From: Stigmatella ashevillena
GTDB lineage: Bacteria > Myxococcota > Myxococcia > Myxococcales > Myxococcaceae
NCBI RefSeq assembly: GCF_028368975.1
Contig: NZ_JAQNDM010000002.1
Span: 4,644,425-4,708,424 of the forward strand
Direction of reading: 5' to 3'
DNA length: 64,000 nt
Shown in pieces: positions 42,753 through 54,252 of the stretch (positions are counted from its first letter, which is position 1; every line of letters starts with the position of its first letter). The notes beneath the pieces were generated by a model. That model was not told the DNA's origin and ran no database searches. It saw nothing but the letters and a program-made list of their open reading frames with translations. Made by a program: the position numbers and the translations under genes.

Positions 42753-43958
42753 ATGACCGCCTCCATCGAGCCCACGCCGTATTCGGACGACGTGCTCGCG
42801 CTGAGCGACGTCGCCCTGTGGATCGAGAAGCTCAAGCACCTCGCCAACGTCGAAACCGAGAGCCCTCCTGCCTTCACGCGCTACGTCACCAGCCGGGTGC
42901 CCGCCCATAGCCAGGACTTCTTCCACCACCTGTCCGTCGAGCGCTTCCGCTGGCGCGCCACCGACGGGTCCGACCACGGGGGCGCGGTCGGCATCATCAA
43001 GGGCACGTGGTTCAGGAAGGACACGGCCTACAACTTTCCTCCCGACATCCACGCCATGATCGTGGACACACACGATGATCAGGCCATGGCCTTCCTCGTC
43101 CGGCGGGACGGCGAGCACGTGGACCAAGCCCGGGTGGTGGCCGCCGCCGCGGGCGAGGAGGCGACTGCCGTCACCGTCGCAGGGACCCTGGCCGAGTACG
43201 CCCGGCACGCCGTGGAGGCCCGCTTCGCCTGGCACTGGTTCCTCGATCCGGAGGCGGCGAAGGCCACGCGGGCCTGGGTGGACGCCCAACCGCTGCGACA
43301 GGACCCCACCTTCGCGGTGGAGATCGAAGCCGTGGAGCCCGCGGAAGAGGGCGCGCTGCGCGCCCAGCTCCTCGACTGGCTCTCCTCCCGCAGCCGGAAG
43401 TCCCACGCCGTCGCGGCGGGCCATGCGGGCACCGACGGCGCCAGCCTGTCACGCGCCATCGCGGAGGTACTCGCCACCGGCAGTCCCGCGGCGCGGAAAA
43501 AGCTGATTGCCCGGCTGCAAAAGGAGCACGGCAGCGACTACCGCCAAGACCTCTTCCTCGACCCGCTCCCCCAGGGGCTTCAGGCAGTGCACCTGCGCGC
43601 CACCCGGCTGGCGGCGGCCCATCACTCCCCCAGCCACTCCCAGGTTCCCTACCAGGTCCTCCAACTCCTCCTCGACGCCCCGGGGGCGGAAGCGCTGCAC
43701 CGGGAGGTAGGGAACACCGACCACCTCCGCTTCTGCCCCCGCCGCTGCCACGACATCGGCGAGCAGCTCGCCCTGGGAAGCTTCGCCACGCAACCGGAGA
43801 AGACGTTGCCCCAGGGCTGGGTCCCGGGGAAAGTCCGCTTCGTGGCGTTGCTCCCCCAGCGGCTGGTTCCCACGGGATGCAAGCCCGGCGCGAAGTTCCA
43901 CACCATCGCTCCCGCCAACCAATACCTCTTCAGGGGGAAGGCGCTGCGCAGCACCTGA
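42753..43958 (+). CDS. Protein of unknown function, 401 aa
   Basis: 401 aa from ATG 42753. No signal peptide or membrane helix. Distinct stretches include FTRYVTSRVPAHSQDFFHHL, then DHGGAVGIIKGTWFRKDTAY and NFPPDIHAMIVDTHDDQAMA. A C-terminal half runs from ARKKLIARLQKEHGSDYRQD to FRGKALRST. Codon use matches myxobacterial backbone genes. I do not recognise the family; the His-rich CRRCH-like segment (FCPRRCHDIGEQ) is the only cysteine cluster. Transcribed toward the kinase gene that starts 60 bp downstream. Confidence 0.65.
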   Translation: MTASIEPTPYSDDVLALSDVALWIEKLKHLANVETESPPAFTRYVTSRVPAHSQDFFHHLSVERFRWRATDGSDHGGAVGIIKGTWFRKDTAYNFPPDIHAMIVDTHDDQAMAFLVRRDGEHVDQARVVAAAAGEEATAVTVAGTLAEYARHAVEARFAWHWFLDPEAAKATRAWVDAQPLRQDPTFAVEIEAVEPAEEGALRAQLLDWLSSRSRKSHAVAAGHAGTDGASLSRAIAEVLATGSPAARKKLIARLQKEHGSDYRQDLFLDPLPQGLQAVHLRATRLAAAHHSPSHSQVPYQVLQLLLDAPGAEALHREVGNTDHLRFCPRRCHDIGEQLALGSFATQPEKTLPQGWVPGKVRFVALLPQRLVPTGCKPGAKFHTIAPANQYLFRGKALRST

Positions 43959-44018
43959 CCTCCTGGAACCGGTGGGAGACCTCCTCCTCAAGAATCACGC
44001 CCTCTATACTTTGGCTTC

Positions 44019-46797
<2,779 letters not shown>

Positions 46798-46808
<11 letters not shown>

Positions 46809-47352
46809 TGCCGCAGTTGTGGCGCGCGCTGAAGATGTCGCGGCTGGCCTGCCGCTGCAGCTCCCTCAGCTGGGTGTACTCCGCCTCGTCCATCGTGCCG
46901 TCGGCCAGCGCGCGGCCCTTCGCTTCCGCGATGCGGCTCTGCTGATCCATCAAGCCTCGGGCCTCGTCGGCGGTGAGGGAGCCGTCCCCCAGCCCCTTCT
47001 CGATCCGGTTGCCCTGGTTGTTCTGGTGGGAGTCGATGCGGGGGGCCCGCTCGCTGGGGGCGGCAGGGCGCTCGGACGCATTGTGCCGCTGCTCGAAGAT
47101 GTCGCGGCTGGCGCTGCGCTGCATCTGCCGCAACTCCTTGAACTCCCCCCGGTCCAGTTTGCCGTCGGCCAGCGCGCGGCTCCCCGCTTCCGCGATACGG
47201 GTCTGCTGCGCCGCCAAGCCCCCGGCCTCGCCGAGGGTGAGGGTGCCATCACCGAGTCCCTTCTGGATCCGGTTGACCTGATTGCCCAGGTGGCGGGCAA
47301 CGCAGGAAGTCTGAGAACGAGAGGCAGAGGGGATCGCGCACATGGTCTTCAT
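46798..47352 (-). CDS. Exported or cytosolic protein of duplicated EF-hand-like units
   Basis: 184 aa (an inner ATG at 47343 is possible). The protein is an internal duplication: NRIQKGLGDGTLTLGEAGGL, then ALADGKLDRGEFKELRQMQR and SASRDIFEQRHN, is repeated as NRIEKGLGDGSLTADEARGL, then ALADGTMDEAEYTQLRELQR and ASRDIFSARHN. Each unit has two DGxLxxxE loops that resemble shortened EF-hand calcium loops. Function unknown. The convergent kinase overlaps its last 11 bases. Confidence 0.75.
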
Positions 47353-47568
47353 CCTTTTCAGTGGGTCAGGCGCAGCGTCCGGAGGAGCGCTGCTGTGTGC
47401 TCTTGCCTACTGCGAGGGGCGTGCCACACACTCACCCGGCTTGCGGCACAAGGTGGGCTCGTCTCTTCAAGGGTTTAGCCAGGGGGACCCCGGCCAGCAG
47501 CTCGGGCGGCACGGGCGGTCCCCGGCAAGTCCGATTGCCACCTGGCAACGGGCGTTGCCACCCCCCGC

Positions 47569-48954
47569 TCAGTGCCCGTCCAGCCCGTGCTTCTTCAGCA
47601 GCTTGCGCAGGTAGAACCGGTCAATGCCCGCCTCGCGCGAGGCGCGAGAGACGTTGCCCTCACACCGCTCCATCAAGCTCCGGAAATAGTCGCGCTCGAA
47701 GCCCTCGATGAGCCGCTCCTTGGCTTCCTTGAAGGGCAGGTCCAGTCCGGCCGCGCCAGCGCCGACGGAAGACTCGAGCGGATCCGGGGTCATCTCGGGC
47801 AGCGACTCTTCGCCCAAGTTCACCACCTGCTCCACCACGTTGCGCAGCTCTCGGACGTTGCCCGGCCACGGGTACTGGGTCAGCAGCGCCCGCGTCTGCT
47901 CCGACAACGTGCCAGGGGGCTTGTCCATCCGCCGCAACACCGTGTCCACCAGGAGGGGAATGTCCTCGGGCCGCTCGCGCAAGGGCGGCAGGGTGACGCG
48001 CAGCACGGCCAGCCGGTGGAACAAGTCCCGGCGGAACTTGCCGGCCTTCACCGCGCTCTCCAAGTCCACATGCGTGGCCGCCACCACCCGCATGGCCACG
48101 GTGCGGTAATCATTGGCGCCCACCCGTTTCACCTGGCGCCGCTCCAGCGCCCGCAAAAGCCGGGGCTGAAGCTCCAGCGGCAACTCCCCCACCTCATCCA
48201 GGAAGACGGTGCCCCCATTGGCCCGCTCGAAGGCTCCGGCTCGGTCTGCCTGGGCGCCGGTGAAGGCCCCCTTCACGTGCCCGAACAGCTCGGACTCGAT
48301 CAGCGAGGGCGCCACGCCGGCCAGATCGACGATGACGAAGGGGCCCTGGCTGCGCTTGCTCTGCTGATGAATGGCCTCGGCACACAGCTCCTTGCCCGTG
48401 CCCGTCTCTCCCTGCACGAGCACATCCGAGTCCCCCGCCGCCAGCCGCTCCAGCAGGGTGAACAGCTCGCGCATGGGCCGGCTGCCGCCCACCAGCGCGC
48501 CAAAGGACTCCCGAGAGGACGGAGGAACAACGCGCTCGCGGGACTCCTCCGGCACCAGCTTGAACTCGGTGGTGCCCACCTGGAGCACCGCCCCCACGCG
48601 GACCTCCAGCTCCGAGAAGCGCATCTGCTCGCAGAAGGAGCCATTGCGCGAGCCCGCATCCACGGCCCTCACGCCCCCCTCTCGCACCTCGAGCCGCAGG
48701 TGCTGGCGCGAGACGGTCTTGTCGCTCAAGGCGATCTCGCAAGAGGAGGCGGTGCCAATCCGGTACTGTCCGGGCTCGAGCGGCACGCTGCGGCCCACAT
48801 CCGGCCCGGAGAGCACCAGCAGCTTCAGGCGGACCCGCGTGGGGCCGCGCACCTGCTGGAGGGGAGTGGTCTCCACCGCCCCAAGCTGCTCTTCTTCTTC
48901 TGGAGGCAGGGGTGCCAAGCGCCCGGAGGCTAGCACACGCCGTGCGCCGGGCAC
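47569..48954 (-). CDS. FHA-domain sigma-54-dependent activator
   Basis: 461 aa. An FHA domain (about 45-135, IGTASSCEIALSDKTVSRQH, then DAGSRNGSFCE) precedes a sigma-54 AAA+ domain with Walker A GETGTGKE, canonical GAFTGA loop, and GTVFLDEVGELPLE, and a Fis-type HTH at the C-terminus (CEGNVSRASREAGIDRFYLR). The intact GAFTGA loop contrasts with the GAFSGA of the homologue at 7199-9043. FHA activators respond to Ser/Thr kinases, and a kinase gene lies nearby at 44019-46808. Confidence 0.94.
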   Translation of the reverse strand: MPGARRVLASGRLAPLPPEEEEQLGAVETTPLQQVRGPTRVRLKLLVLSGPDVGRSVPLEPGQYRIGTASSCEIALSDKTVSRQHLRLEVREGGVRAVDAGSRNGSFCEQMRFSELEVRVGAVLQVGTTEFKLVPEESRERVVPPSSRESFGALVGGSRPMRELFTLLERLAAGDSDVLVQGETGTGKELCAEAIHQQSKRSQGPFVIVDLAGVAPSLIESELFGHVKGAFTGAQADRAGAFERANGGTVFLDEVGELPLELQPRLLRALERRQVKRVGANDYRTVAMRVVAATHVDLESAVKAGKFRRDLFHRLAVLRVTLPPLRERPEDIPLLVDTVLRRMDKPPGTLSEQTRALLTQYPWPGNVRELRNVVEQVVNLGEESLPEMTPDPLESSVGAGAAGLDLPFKEAKERLIEGFERDYFRSLMERCEGNVSRASREAGIDRFYLRKLLKKHGLDGH

Positions 48955-48976
48955 CTTCCGCGAGCGGAGTTCCGGC

Positions 48977-49981
48977 TCAGAACAGGCAGGGATCCCCCAG
49001 CAGCTTCTTGCCGATGCCGGGCTGTTTCAGCTCGGCGCGCATGACGCGCTCGCACACGCGCTGGTCCCGAGGGAAGGGGCTGGACTGGAGGTAGGCGAGA
49101 AGGAAGAGGGCCTTGGGATCCCCTTTGCGCTTGAGCCACAACAACCGGTCCGCGAACTCCGGCACGGACAGACGGTCCGGCGTCACAGGCCGGGAGGAGC
49201 CGTGGCGGACCGCCTCGCGGCCGACGTAGTCGATGTCGAGTTCGTAGTCATGGCGCTCCTCGCGGCGGGCCATGACTCCGCACGGGGAGCCGTCTCGCGG
49301 GGGCGCTTCCAGCCACGCGTCCTTGGGATTGGAGGGCCCGGACGCCTCGGAGACGTAGCGCGGCGAGGCCACGGGGATGAGCATCCCTCCATCGGGCGGC
49401 GCCCGGCCTACGAGCCCCCGGAGCCGCTGGGGAGACACCACCTGGGGCTGCCCGGCCAGCGGATTCGAGATGCGGTAGTTGCCCTCGGGCGTCATCCCCC
49501 GCACCAGGATGTAGTGCGCGCTGCGCTCTCCTGTCTGCGCGTTGACCGACTCCACCTGGGCAATGAGCTTGTGGCCCTGACGCAGGTGCTGTTGCAGTTC
49601 CGCGTCCGAGTAGGAGCTGGCCAGCGCCGGGCCCCCCAGAGGGAGGTTGACGCGCTCGAGCATCGTCACCAGGTCCTGGGGCGACGCCCCGTTCTGAGAC
49701 ATCAGGCCCTGGCCGAGCTCCTGGATGAGCCGGGCATCACTCAGGCCGCGTTGCCTGTTGGCCCCCCGGGCCAGCATCGCCACCACGGCCGGCCCACAGA
49801 AGGTGGCGCCATTCACGTAGCCTTCGTTGGCGCCATCCGGATGAAGCTGCTGGATGTGCGGGATGTTCTGCCAGCCAGGGCCCTTCGCCGCCCCCTTGGC
49901 TGAGGCGGCGGTCGGTGTCGCGGCAGACTGGGTACGCGCAAGGTGAAGGGTCACAGGTCCGCTCCGCTGGAATCGCTCCAC
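48977..49981 (-). CDS. Peptidase C39-like (papain-fold) protein
   Basis: 334 aa. The putative catalytic Cys lies in NGATFCGPAVVAMLARG (about residue 62) and the His in SAHYILVRGMTPEGNYRISN (about 155), followed by NPLAGQPQVVS, the layout of the C39-like_2 family. The C-terminal 130 residues are alpha-helical without recognised domain. There is no classical signal peptide at the chosen start. It may be secreted by another route or act in the cytosol. It precedes the sigma-54 gene by 22 bp, so the two may be co-transcribed. Confidence 0.75.
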   Translation of the reverse strand: MERFQRSGPVTLHLARTQSAATPTAASAKGAAKGPGWQNIPHIQQLHPDGANEGYVNGATFCGPAVVAMLARGANRQRGLSDARLIQELGQGLMSQNGASPQDLVTMLERVNLPLGGPALASSYSDAELQQHLRQGHKLIAQVESVNAQTGERSAHYILVRGMTPEGNYRISNPLAGQPQVVSPQRLRGLVGRAPPDGGMLIPVASPRYVSEASGPSNPKDAWLEAPPRDGSPCGVMARREERHDYELDIDYVGREAVRHGSSRPVTPDRLSVPEFADRLLWLKRKGDPKALFLLAYLQSSPFPRDQRVCERVMRAELKQPGIGKKLLGDPCLF

Positions 49982-50058
49982 TCAGCGTATTTTCTCAAGC
50001 GGAGGGACTTAGTTTCGTACTTTGTGTGCAAGCGCTCTCATACGGACCGCTCAGGATG

Positions 50059-50697
50059 TCAGAGAGTTCCTGTTTCCAGCGGAAGCCTGCCCAGGGCCAG
50101 TTCCACAATCCCTAGCAACTCCTGCTCGCTGGCGCCGTCCCGGGCCTGCACGGACATGCCCTGGACGATGGCACCATAGAACCGCGCAAGTTCCGCGGCA
50201 TCCAGGGTCTTGGGAAGCTCCCCTTCCGCGATGGCCCGCTCGAAGCGGGCCTGAAACAGGCCGAGCGTCTTCGTCCTGAGGTGGGCGACGTGCTCGGCCA
50301 CAGGCTGGTTCTCCTCGGCGCAAGAGAGCACCGCCGTGGACACCATGCACCCGGCGGGATGCGCAGGGGCAGTGAACCGCTTCGCGGACTCCTTGAGTAC
50401 CAAAGCCAGGGCCGTGCGAATCTTCGGCTCCTCCAGAAAGCCAATGGCGGTGCTCCCGTGCTCCGTCTGGTAGCGCGCCAGGGCCTCTCGGTACAGCGCC
50501 TCCTTGGAGTGGAAGGCCGTGTAGAGGCTGGGCGCGGTAATGCCCATCGCCTGGGTGAGGTCGGCGACCGAGGCCCCCTCGTAGCCATACCGCCAGAACA
50601 CCTCCATCGCCCGTGCCAGCGCGGCCTCCCGATCGAACTCCCGGGGCCTGCCCCGAGGCCGGCTTCCGGGTGCAGAAGTTTTTTTCATAGTGTTCAC
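50059..50697 (-). CDS. TetR-family repressor of the adjacent serine hydrolase
   Basis: Up to 212 aa; ATG 50688 (MKKTSAPGSRPRGRPREFDR) is an equally likely start. The TetR HTH is clear (AMEVFWRYGYEGASVADLTQ, then AMGITAPSLYTAFHSKEALY), and the C-terminal domain resembles TetR_C_16-type regulators. It is divergent from the serine hydrolase gene, and a perfect inverted repeat lies between them at 50724-50747, which fits autoregulation and repression of the hydrolase. Confidence 0.92.
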   Translation of the reverse strand: MNTMKKTSAPGSRPRGRPREFDREAALARAMEVFWRYGYEGASVADLTQAMGITAPSLYTAFHSKEALYREALARYQTEHGSTAIGFLEEPKIRTALALVLKESAKRFTAPAHPAGCMVSTAVLSCAEENQPVAEHVAHLRTKTLGLFQARFERAIAEGELPKTLDAAELARFYGAIVQGMSVQARDGASEQELLGIVELALGRLPLETGTL

Positions 50698-50723
50698 TCT
50701 GAAATTCGCCCTGCCCGCACCTA

Positions 50724-50747
50724 TTTACGTATCGGTCGTTACGTAAA
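50724..50747. promoter_or_regulatory. TetR operator (TTTACGTA-N8-TACGTAAA)
   Basis: A perfect 8+8-bp inverted repeat, TTTACGTA (50724-50731) and TACGTAAA (50740-50747), sits in the 64-bp gap between the divergent TetR and serine-hydrolase genes. Its right half lies close to the hydrolase ribosome site (AAAAGGAG), so a bound TetR dimer would cover both promoters. Confidence 0.75.
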
Positions 50748-50761
50748 AGGAGCATAACCCG

Positions 50762-51967
50762 ATGCACACTCGAATTCGTCCCCTGCTCACCGTCCTCCTC
50801 GCGCTGGCCCTGACGGGCTCGGCCGCCGCCGAGGAGCCCTCGCTGTCCACGCGGCTCGACCGCGTCATCGACCAGGCCCTCGCGGACCAGCGCATCGTCG
50901 GCACGGTGGTGCTGGTGGCCCAGGATGGGAAGGTCATCTACCACCGTGCCGCAGGGTACGCCGACCGGGAGGCGAAGCGCCCCATGCGGGAGGATGCCCT
51001 CTTCCGGCTCGCCTCCATGACCAAGACGATCGTCTCGGCAACGGCGCTGTCGCTCGTGGACCAGGGCCAACTGACGCTGGATGAGCCCATCACCCGGTGG
51101 CTGCCCACCTTCCGTCCCAAACTGACGGATGGACGCGAGCCCCCCATCACGGTCCGCCAGTTGCTGACCCACACCGCCGGGCTCGCCTATGGCCTCGGCG
51201 AGCCCGAGACCGATCCCTATCTCCAGGCGCATGTCTCGAACGGGCTGGACCAGCCAGGGTTGGACCTGGACGAGAACCTCCGGCGGATCGCCTCCGCGCC
51301 CCTGCTGTTCGAGCCGGGCACCCAGTGGAACTACTCCGTCGCCACGGACGTGCTGGGCGCGGTGCTCATTCGCGCGGGAGGAGCCCCCCTTCCCACCCTC
51401 GTCGAGCGGCTCATCACCCACCCCCTGGGGCTGACCGACACCGCCTTCACCGTGAAAGCGCCGGCGCGGCTCGCCGCGGTCTACACCGGCGAGCGCCCCT
51501 CCCCGGCTCGCGTCGATGGCTACCGGCACGTCCCCACGGAGACGATGAACCTGCGCGTGGATCCGAGACGTGCCTTCAATCCCCGTTCGTTTCCTTCGGG
51601 AGGGGCCGGCATGATCGGCACCGCGAAGGACTACCTGACGTTCCTGGAGGCGGTGCGCACGGGAACCCTCCCCGGCCTGAAAAAGACCACCCAGGCCCAG
51701 ATGACGTCCCATCAGCTCGGCGCCCTTCAGCAGGCCGCCGGCCCGGGCTGGGGTTTCGCCTTCGGCGCCGCCGTGCTCGTCGATCCCGCCCAGGCGCACA
51801 GCCCCCAGTCCCCGGGGACCTACCGGTGGGGAGGCGTCTATGGGCATAGCTGGTTCGTCGATCCCGAGCGCCGCCTCACCGTCGTCGCCCTGAGCAACAC
51901 CTTCCCCGAAGGCATGTCGGGCGCGTTCCCCACCGCCCTGAGAGACGCTCTCTACGCGCCCCGTTAA
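50762..51967 (+). CDS. Exported beta-lactamase-fold serine hydrolase
   Basis: 401 aa with a signal peptide (PLLTVLLALALTGSAAAE). Class C/esterase-type active-site motifs are present: S85-M-T-K88 (nucleophile in LASMTKT) and Y191-S-V, with a PGTQWNYSVA context. The third motif is probably GVYGHSWFVDP. These serine hydrolases act as carboxylesterases or D-aminopeptidases as often as lactamases. It starts 14 bp after the TetR operator and is likely repressed by the divergent TetR. Confidence 0.9.
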   Translation: MHTRIRPLLTVLLALALTGSAAAEEPSLSTRLDRVIDQALADQRIVGTVVLVAQDGKVIYHRAAGYADREAKRPMREDALFRLASMTKTIVSATALSLVDQGQLTLDEPITRWLPTFRPKLTDGREPPITVRQLLTHTAGLAYGLGEPETDPYLQAHVSNGLDQPGLDLDENLRRIASAPLLFEPGTQWNYSVATDVLGAVLIRAGGAPLPTLVERLITHPLGLTDTAFTVKAPARLAAVYTGERPSPARVDGYRHVPTETMNLRVDPRRAFNPRSFPSGGAGMIGTAKDYLTFLEAVRTGTLPGLKKTTQAQMTSHQLGALQQAAGPGWGFAFGAAVLVDPAQAHSPQSPGTYRWGGVYGHSWFVDPERRLTVVALSNTFPEGMSGAFPTALRDALYAPR

Positions 51968-52092
51968 CGCGCTGCATCGTGTCTGATGTTTCACGCTCAG
52001 CGCCCTTTGCGGGAATTCATGGAGGTTCCCACTATCGGACAGATTACATTCCCCGCCGCCCACTTCCTGGAGAGGGATTCGTCTGCTCCAGG

Positions 52093-52110
52093 GCTGTGAA
52101 CGCTCACAGC
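52093..52110. promoter_or_regulatory. Dyad upstream of the amylase gene
   Basis: GCTGTGA-N4-TCACAGC, a perfect 7+7-bp inverted repeat, ends 32 bases before the amylase start. The halves recall a CRP site (TGTGA/TCACA), but the spacing is four instead of six bases. It could be an operator for carbon regulation. Confidence 0.4.
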
Positions 52111-52142
52111 GTGGCACCAACCCGGAACACAAGGCAGAGGGA

Positions 52143-54182
52143 ATGCTCGCTCAATCAATCAAGCGCGGTGGAGGACTGCTTGCCCTGGCAGGCTCGTTGT
52201 TGCTCGGCCTGCCTGGGGAAGCCCAGGCACAAACCTATGTCCACCTGTTCGAGTGGCGATGGCCAGACATCGCCAAGGAATGTGAGACATTCCTGGGGCC
52301 CAAGGGCTACACCGCCGTCCAGGTCTCTCCGCCCAACGAGCACATCACGGGCGGGGAGTGGTGGGCGCGCTATCAGCCGGTGAGCTACAAGCTGGACAGC
52401 CGCGGAGGCTCCCGGGCCCAGTTCATCGACATGGTCCAGCGCTGCAACGCGGCGGGCGTCGCCATCTACGCGGACCTGGTCGTCAACCACACCGCCGCCG
52501 GGAGCGGAGGAACGGGCTCTGGAGGCTCTACCTGGAGCAACCGGCGCCACCCGATGTTCAGCCCCCAGGACTACCACTCGCCCGTCTGCACCATCAGCAA
52601 CTACCAGGATGCCTGGAACGTGCAGAACTGCGATCTCGTGGGCCTTCCGGACCTGAACACCGGCGCGAGCTACGTGCAGCAGACGATCGCCAACTACATC
52701 AATGACCTGACCTCCATCGGCGTGAAGGGCTACCGCATCGACGCCGCCAAGCACATGAGCTCCGGGGACATCTCGGGCATCAAGGGCCGGCTCACCGGCT
52801 CGCCCTACATCTTCCAGGAAGTGATTGACTTGGGCGGCGAGGCGGTGACGGCCAGCCAGTACTTCGGCAATGGGACGGTGACAGAGTTCAAGTACAGCGC
52901 CAACATCGGCACCCAGTTCAAGACGAGCCAGATCAAGAACCTGAATGCCTTTGGCGAGAGCTGGGGCTTCATGAGCGGCGACCGGGCGGTGGTGTTCACC
53001 GACAACCACGACAACCAGCGGGGCCATGGCGCGGGCGGCGCCAACGTCCTGACCTACAAGGACGGCAACCTCTACACGCTGGCCAACGTCTTCATGCTGG
53101 GCTGGCCGTATGGCTACCCGCAGGTCATGTCCAGCTATGCCTTCAGCAACACGGATGCGGGGCCTCCGGGCGGGAGCGTCCACAACGGCTCGACCGTCGA
53201 CTGTTTCGGCAGCAACTGGCAGTGCGAGCACCGCTGGAGGCCCATCGCCAACATGGTGACGTTCCGGAAGACGACCCAGGGCGCAGCCGTGTCGCGGTGG
53301 TGGGACAACGGCAACAACCAAGTGGCCTTCGCGCGCACGGGCAAGGGCTTCGTGGTCATCAACCGCGAGGGCGGCACGCTCAGCCGCTCGTTCGCCACGG
53401 GCCTTCCTGCCGGCACCTACTGCAACATCATCACCGGTGACTTCGCCAATGGCACGTGCTCGGGGAGCACCATCACGGTGGACGCGGCCGGCAACGCGTC
53501 CTTCAGCGTGCCGGGCATGACGGCGGCCGCGATCCACATCAACGCCAAGGGCAGCGGCGGGGGCGGCGGGGATGGCTACACCAAGACCTATCCCCAGGTG
53601 TACTTCCGGGGCACGGCCAACAACTGGGGGGCCACGGCCATGACGCTGGTGGCCAACAACACCTGGCAGACCACCGCCACCTTCGGGAGCACGACCACCG
53701 AGCGCTTCAAGTTCGACATCTACGGGGACTGGACGCTGAACTTCGGCGACACCCAGAGAGACGGCATCGCCGAGAGCGGCGGCGGCGACATCCCCATCAC
53801 TCAGGCGGGCACGTACACCCTCACCTTCAACGACAGCACCCTGGCCTACACCGCGCAGCGTAACTCGGGCGGGGGAGGTGGCACCGTGGCCGTCACCTTC
53901 ACCTGCAACAACGGGCAGACCGTGACAGGCCAGAGCGTCTACCTGGTGGGCAGCCACAGCACGCTGGGCACCTGGGCTCCCGCGAGCGCCATCAAGCTCA
54001 CGCCATCGAGCTACCCCACGTGGATCGGCACCGTCTCCCTTCCGGCGAGCACGGCCATTGAGTGGAAGTGCCTCAAGCGCAACGATACCGATGCCACCCA
54101 GGGCGTCCAGTGGCAGGGGGGCGGCAACAACGCGCTCACCATCCCGGCCTCGGGAACGGCCTCCGCTTCGGCCAGTTTCTAA
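52143..54182 (+). CDS. Secreted GH13 alpha-amylase with starch-binding modules
   Basis: 679 aa. A signal peptide (LLALAGSLLLGLPGEAQAQ) is followed by a GH13 barrel (about 31-390) with nucleophile D200 (GYRIDAAKH), acid/base E226 (FQEVID) and D290 (FTDNHD), of the animal-like chloride-dependent type. An all-beta C-domain and a Gly linker lead to an X25/CBM-like module (about 480-560, YPQVYFRGTANNWGATAM) and a C-terminal CBM20-like domain (about 575-679, TVTGQSVYLVGSHSTLGTWA). It degrades extracellular starch or glycogen, useful for a predator. A hairpin terminator follows. Confidence 0.95.
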   Translation: MLAQSIKRGGGLLALAGSLLLGLPGEAQAQTYVHLFEWRWPDIAKECETFLGPKGYTAVQVSPPNEHITGGEWWARYQPVSYKLDSRGGSRAQFIDMVQRCNAAGVAIYADLVVNHTAAGSGGTGSGGSTWSNRRHPMFSPQDYHSPVCTISNYQDAWNVQNCDLVGLPDLNTGASYVQQTIANYINDLTSIGVKGYRIDAAKHMSSGDISGIKGRLTGSPYIFQEVIDLGGEAVTASQYFGNGTVTEFKYSANIGTQFKTSQIKNLNAFGESWGFMSGDRAVVFTDNHDNQRGHGAGGANVLTYKDGNLYTLANVFMLGWPYGYPQVMSSYAFSNTDAGPPGGSVHNGSTVDCFGSNWQCEHRWRPIANMVTFRKTTQGAAVSRWWDNGNNQVAFARTGKGFVVINREGGTLSRSFATGLPAGTYCNIITGDFANGTCSGSTITVDAAGNASFSVPGMTAAAIHINAKGSGGGGGDGYTKTYPQVYFRGTANNWGATAMTLVANNTWQTTATFGSTTTERFKFDIYGDWTLNFGDTQRDGIAESGGGDIPITQAGTYTLTFNDSTLAYTAQRNSGGGGGTVAVTFTCNNGQTVTGQSVYLVGSHSTLGTWAPASAIKLTPSSYPTWIGTVSLPASTAIEWKCLKRNDTDATQGVQWQGGGNNALTIPASGTASASASF

Positions 54183-54192
54183 GAAAGGATGC

Positions 54193-54221
54193 GGCTGACG
54201 CGGCGCAAGGCTGCGTCAGCC
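54193..54221. terminator. Bidirectional hairpin between convergent genes
   Basis: GGCTGACGC (54193-54201) pairs perfectly with GCGTCAGCC (54213-54221) across an 11-base loop, in the 70-bp gap between the ends of the amylase gene (plus) and the HTTM gene (minus). There is no long T run on either side, so it is a weak intrinsic or Rho-assisted terminator. Confidence 0.65.
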
Positions 54222-54252
54222 GTTGCGGTCGATGCTCCAACGCCCCCGCGAC

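Noticed and set aside
52093-52110. A CRP-binding site before the amylase
   Set aside because: Half-sites fit but the spacer is four bases instead of six; kept only as a generic dyad.
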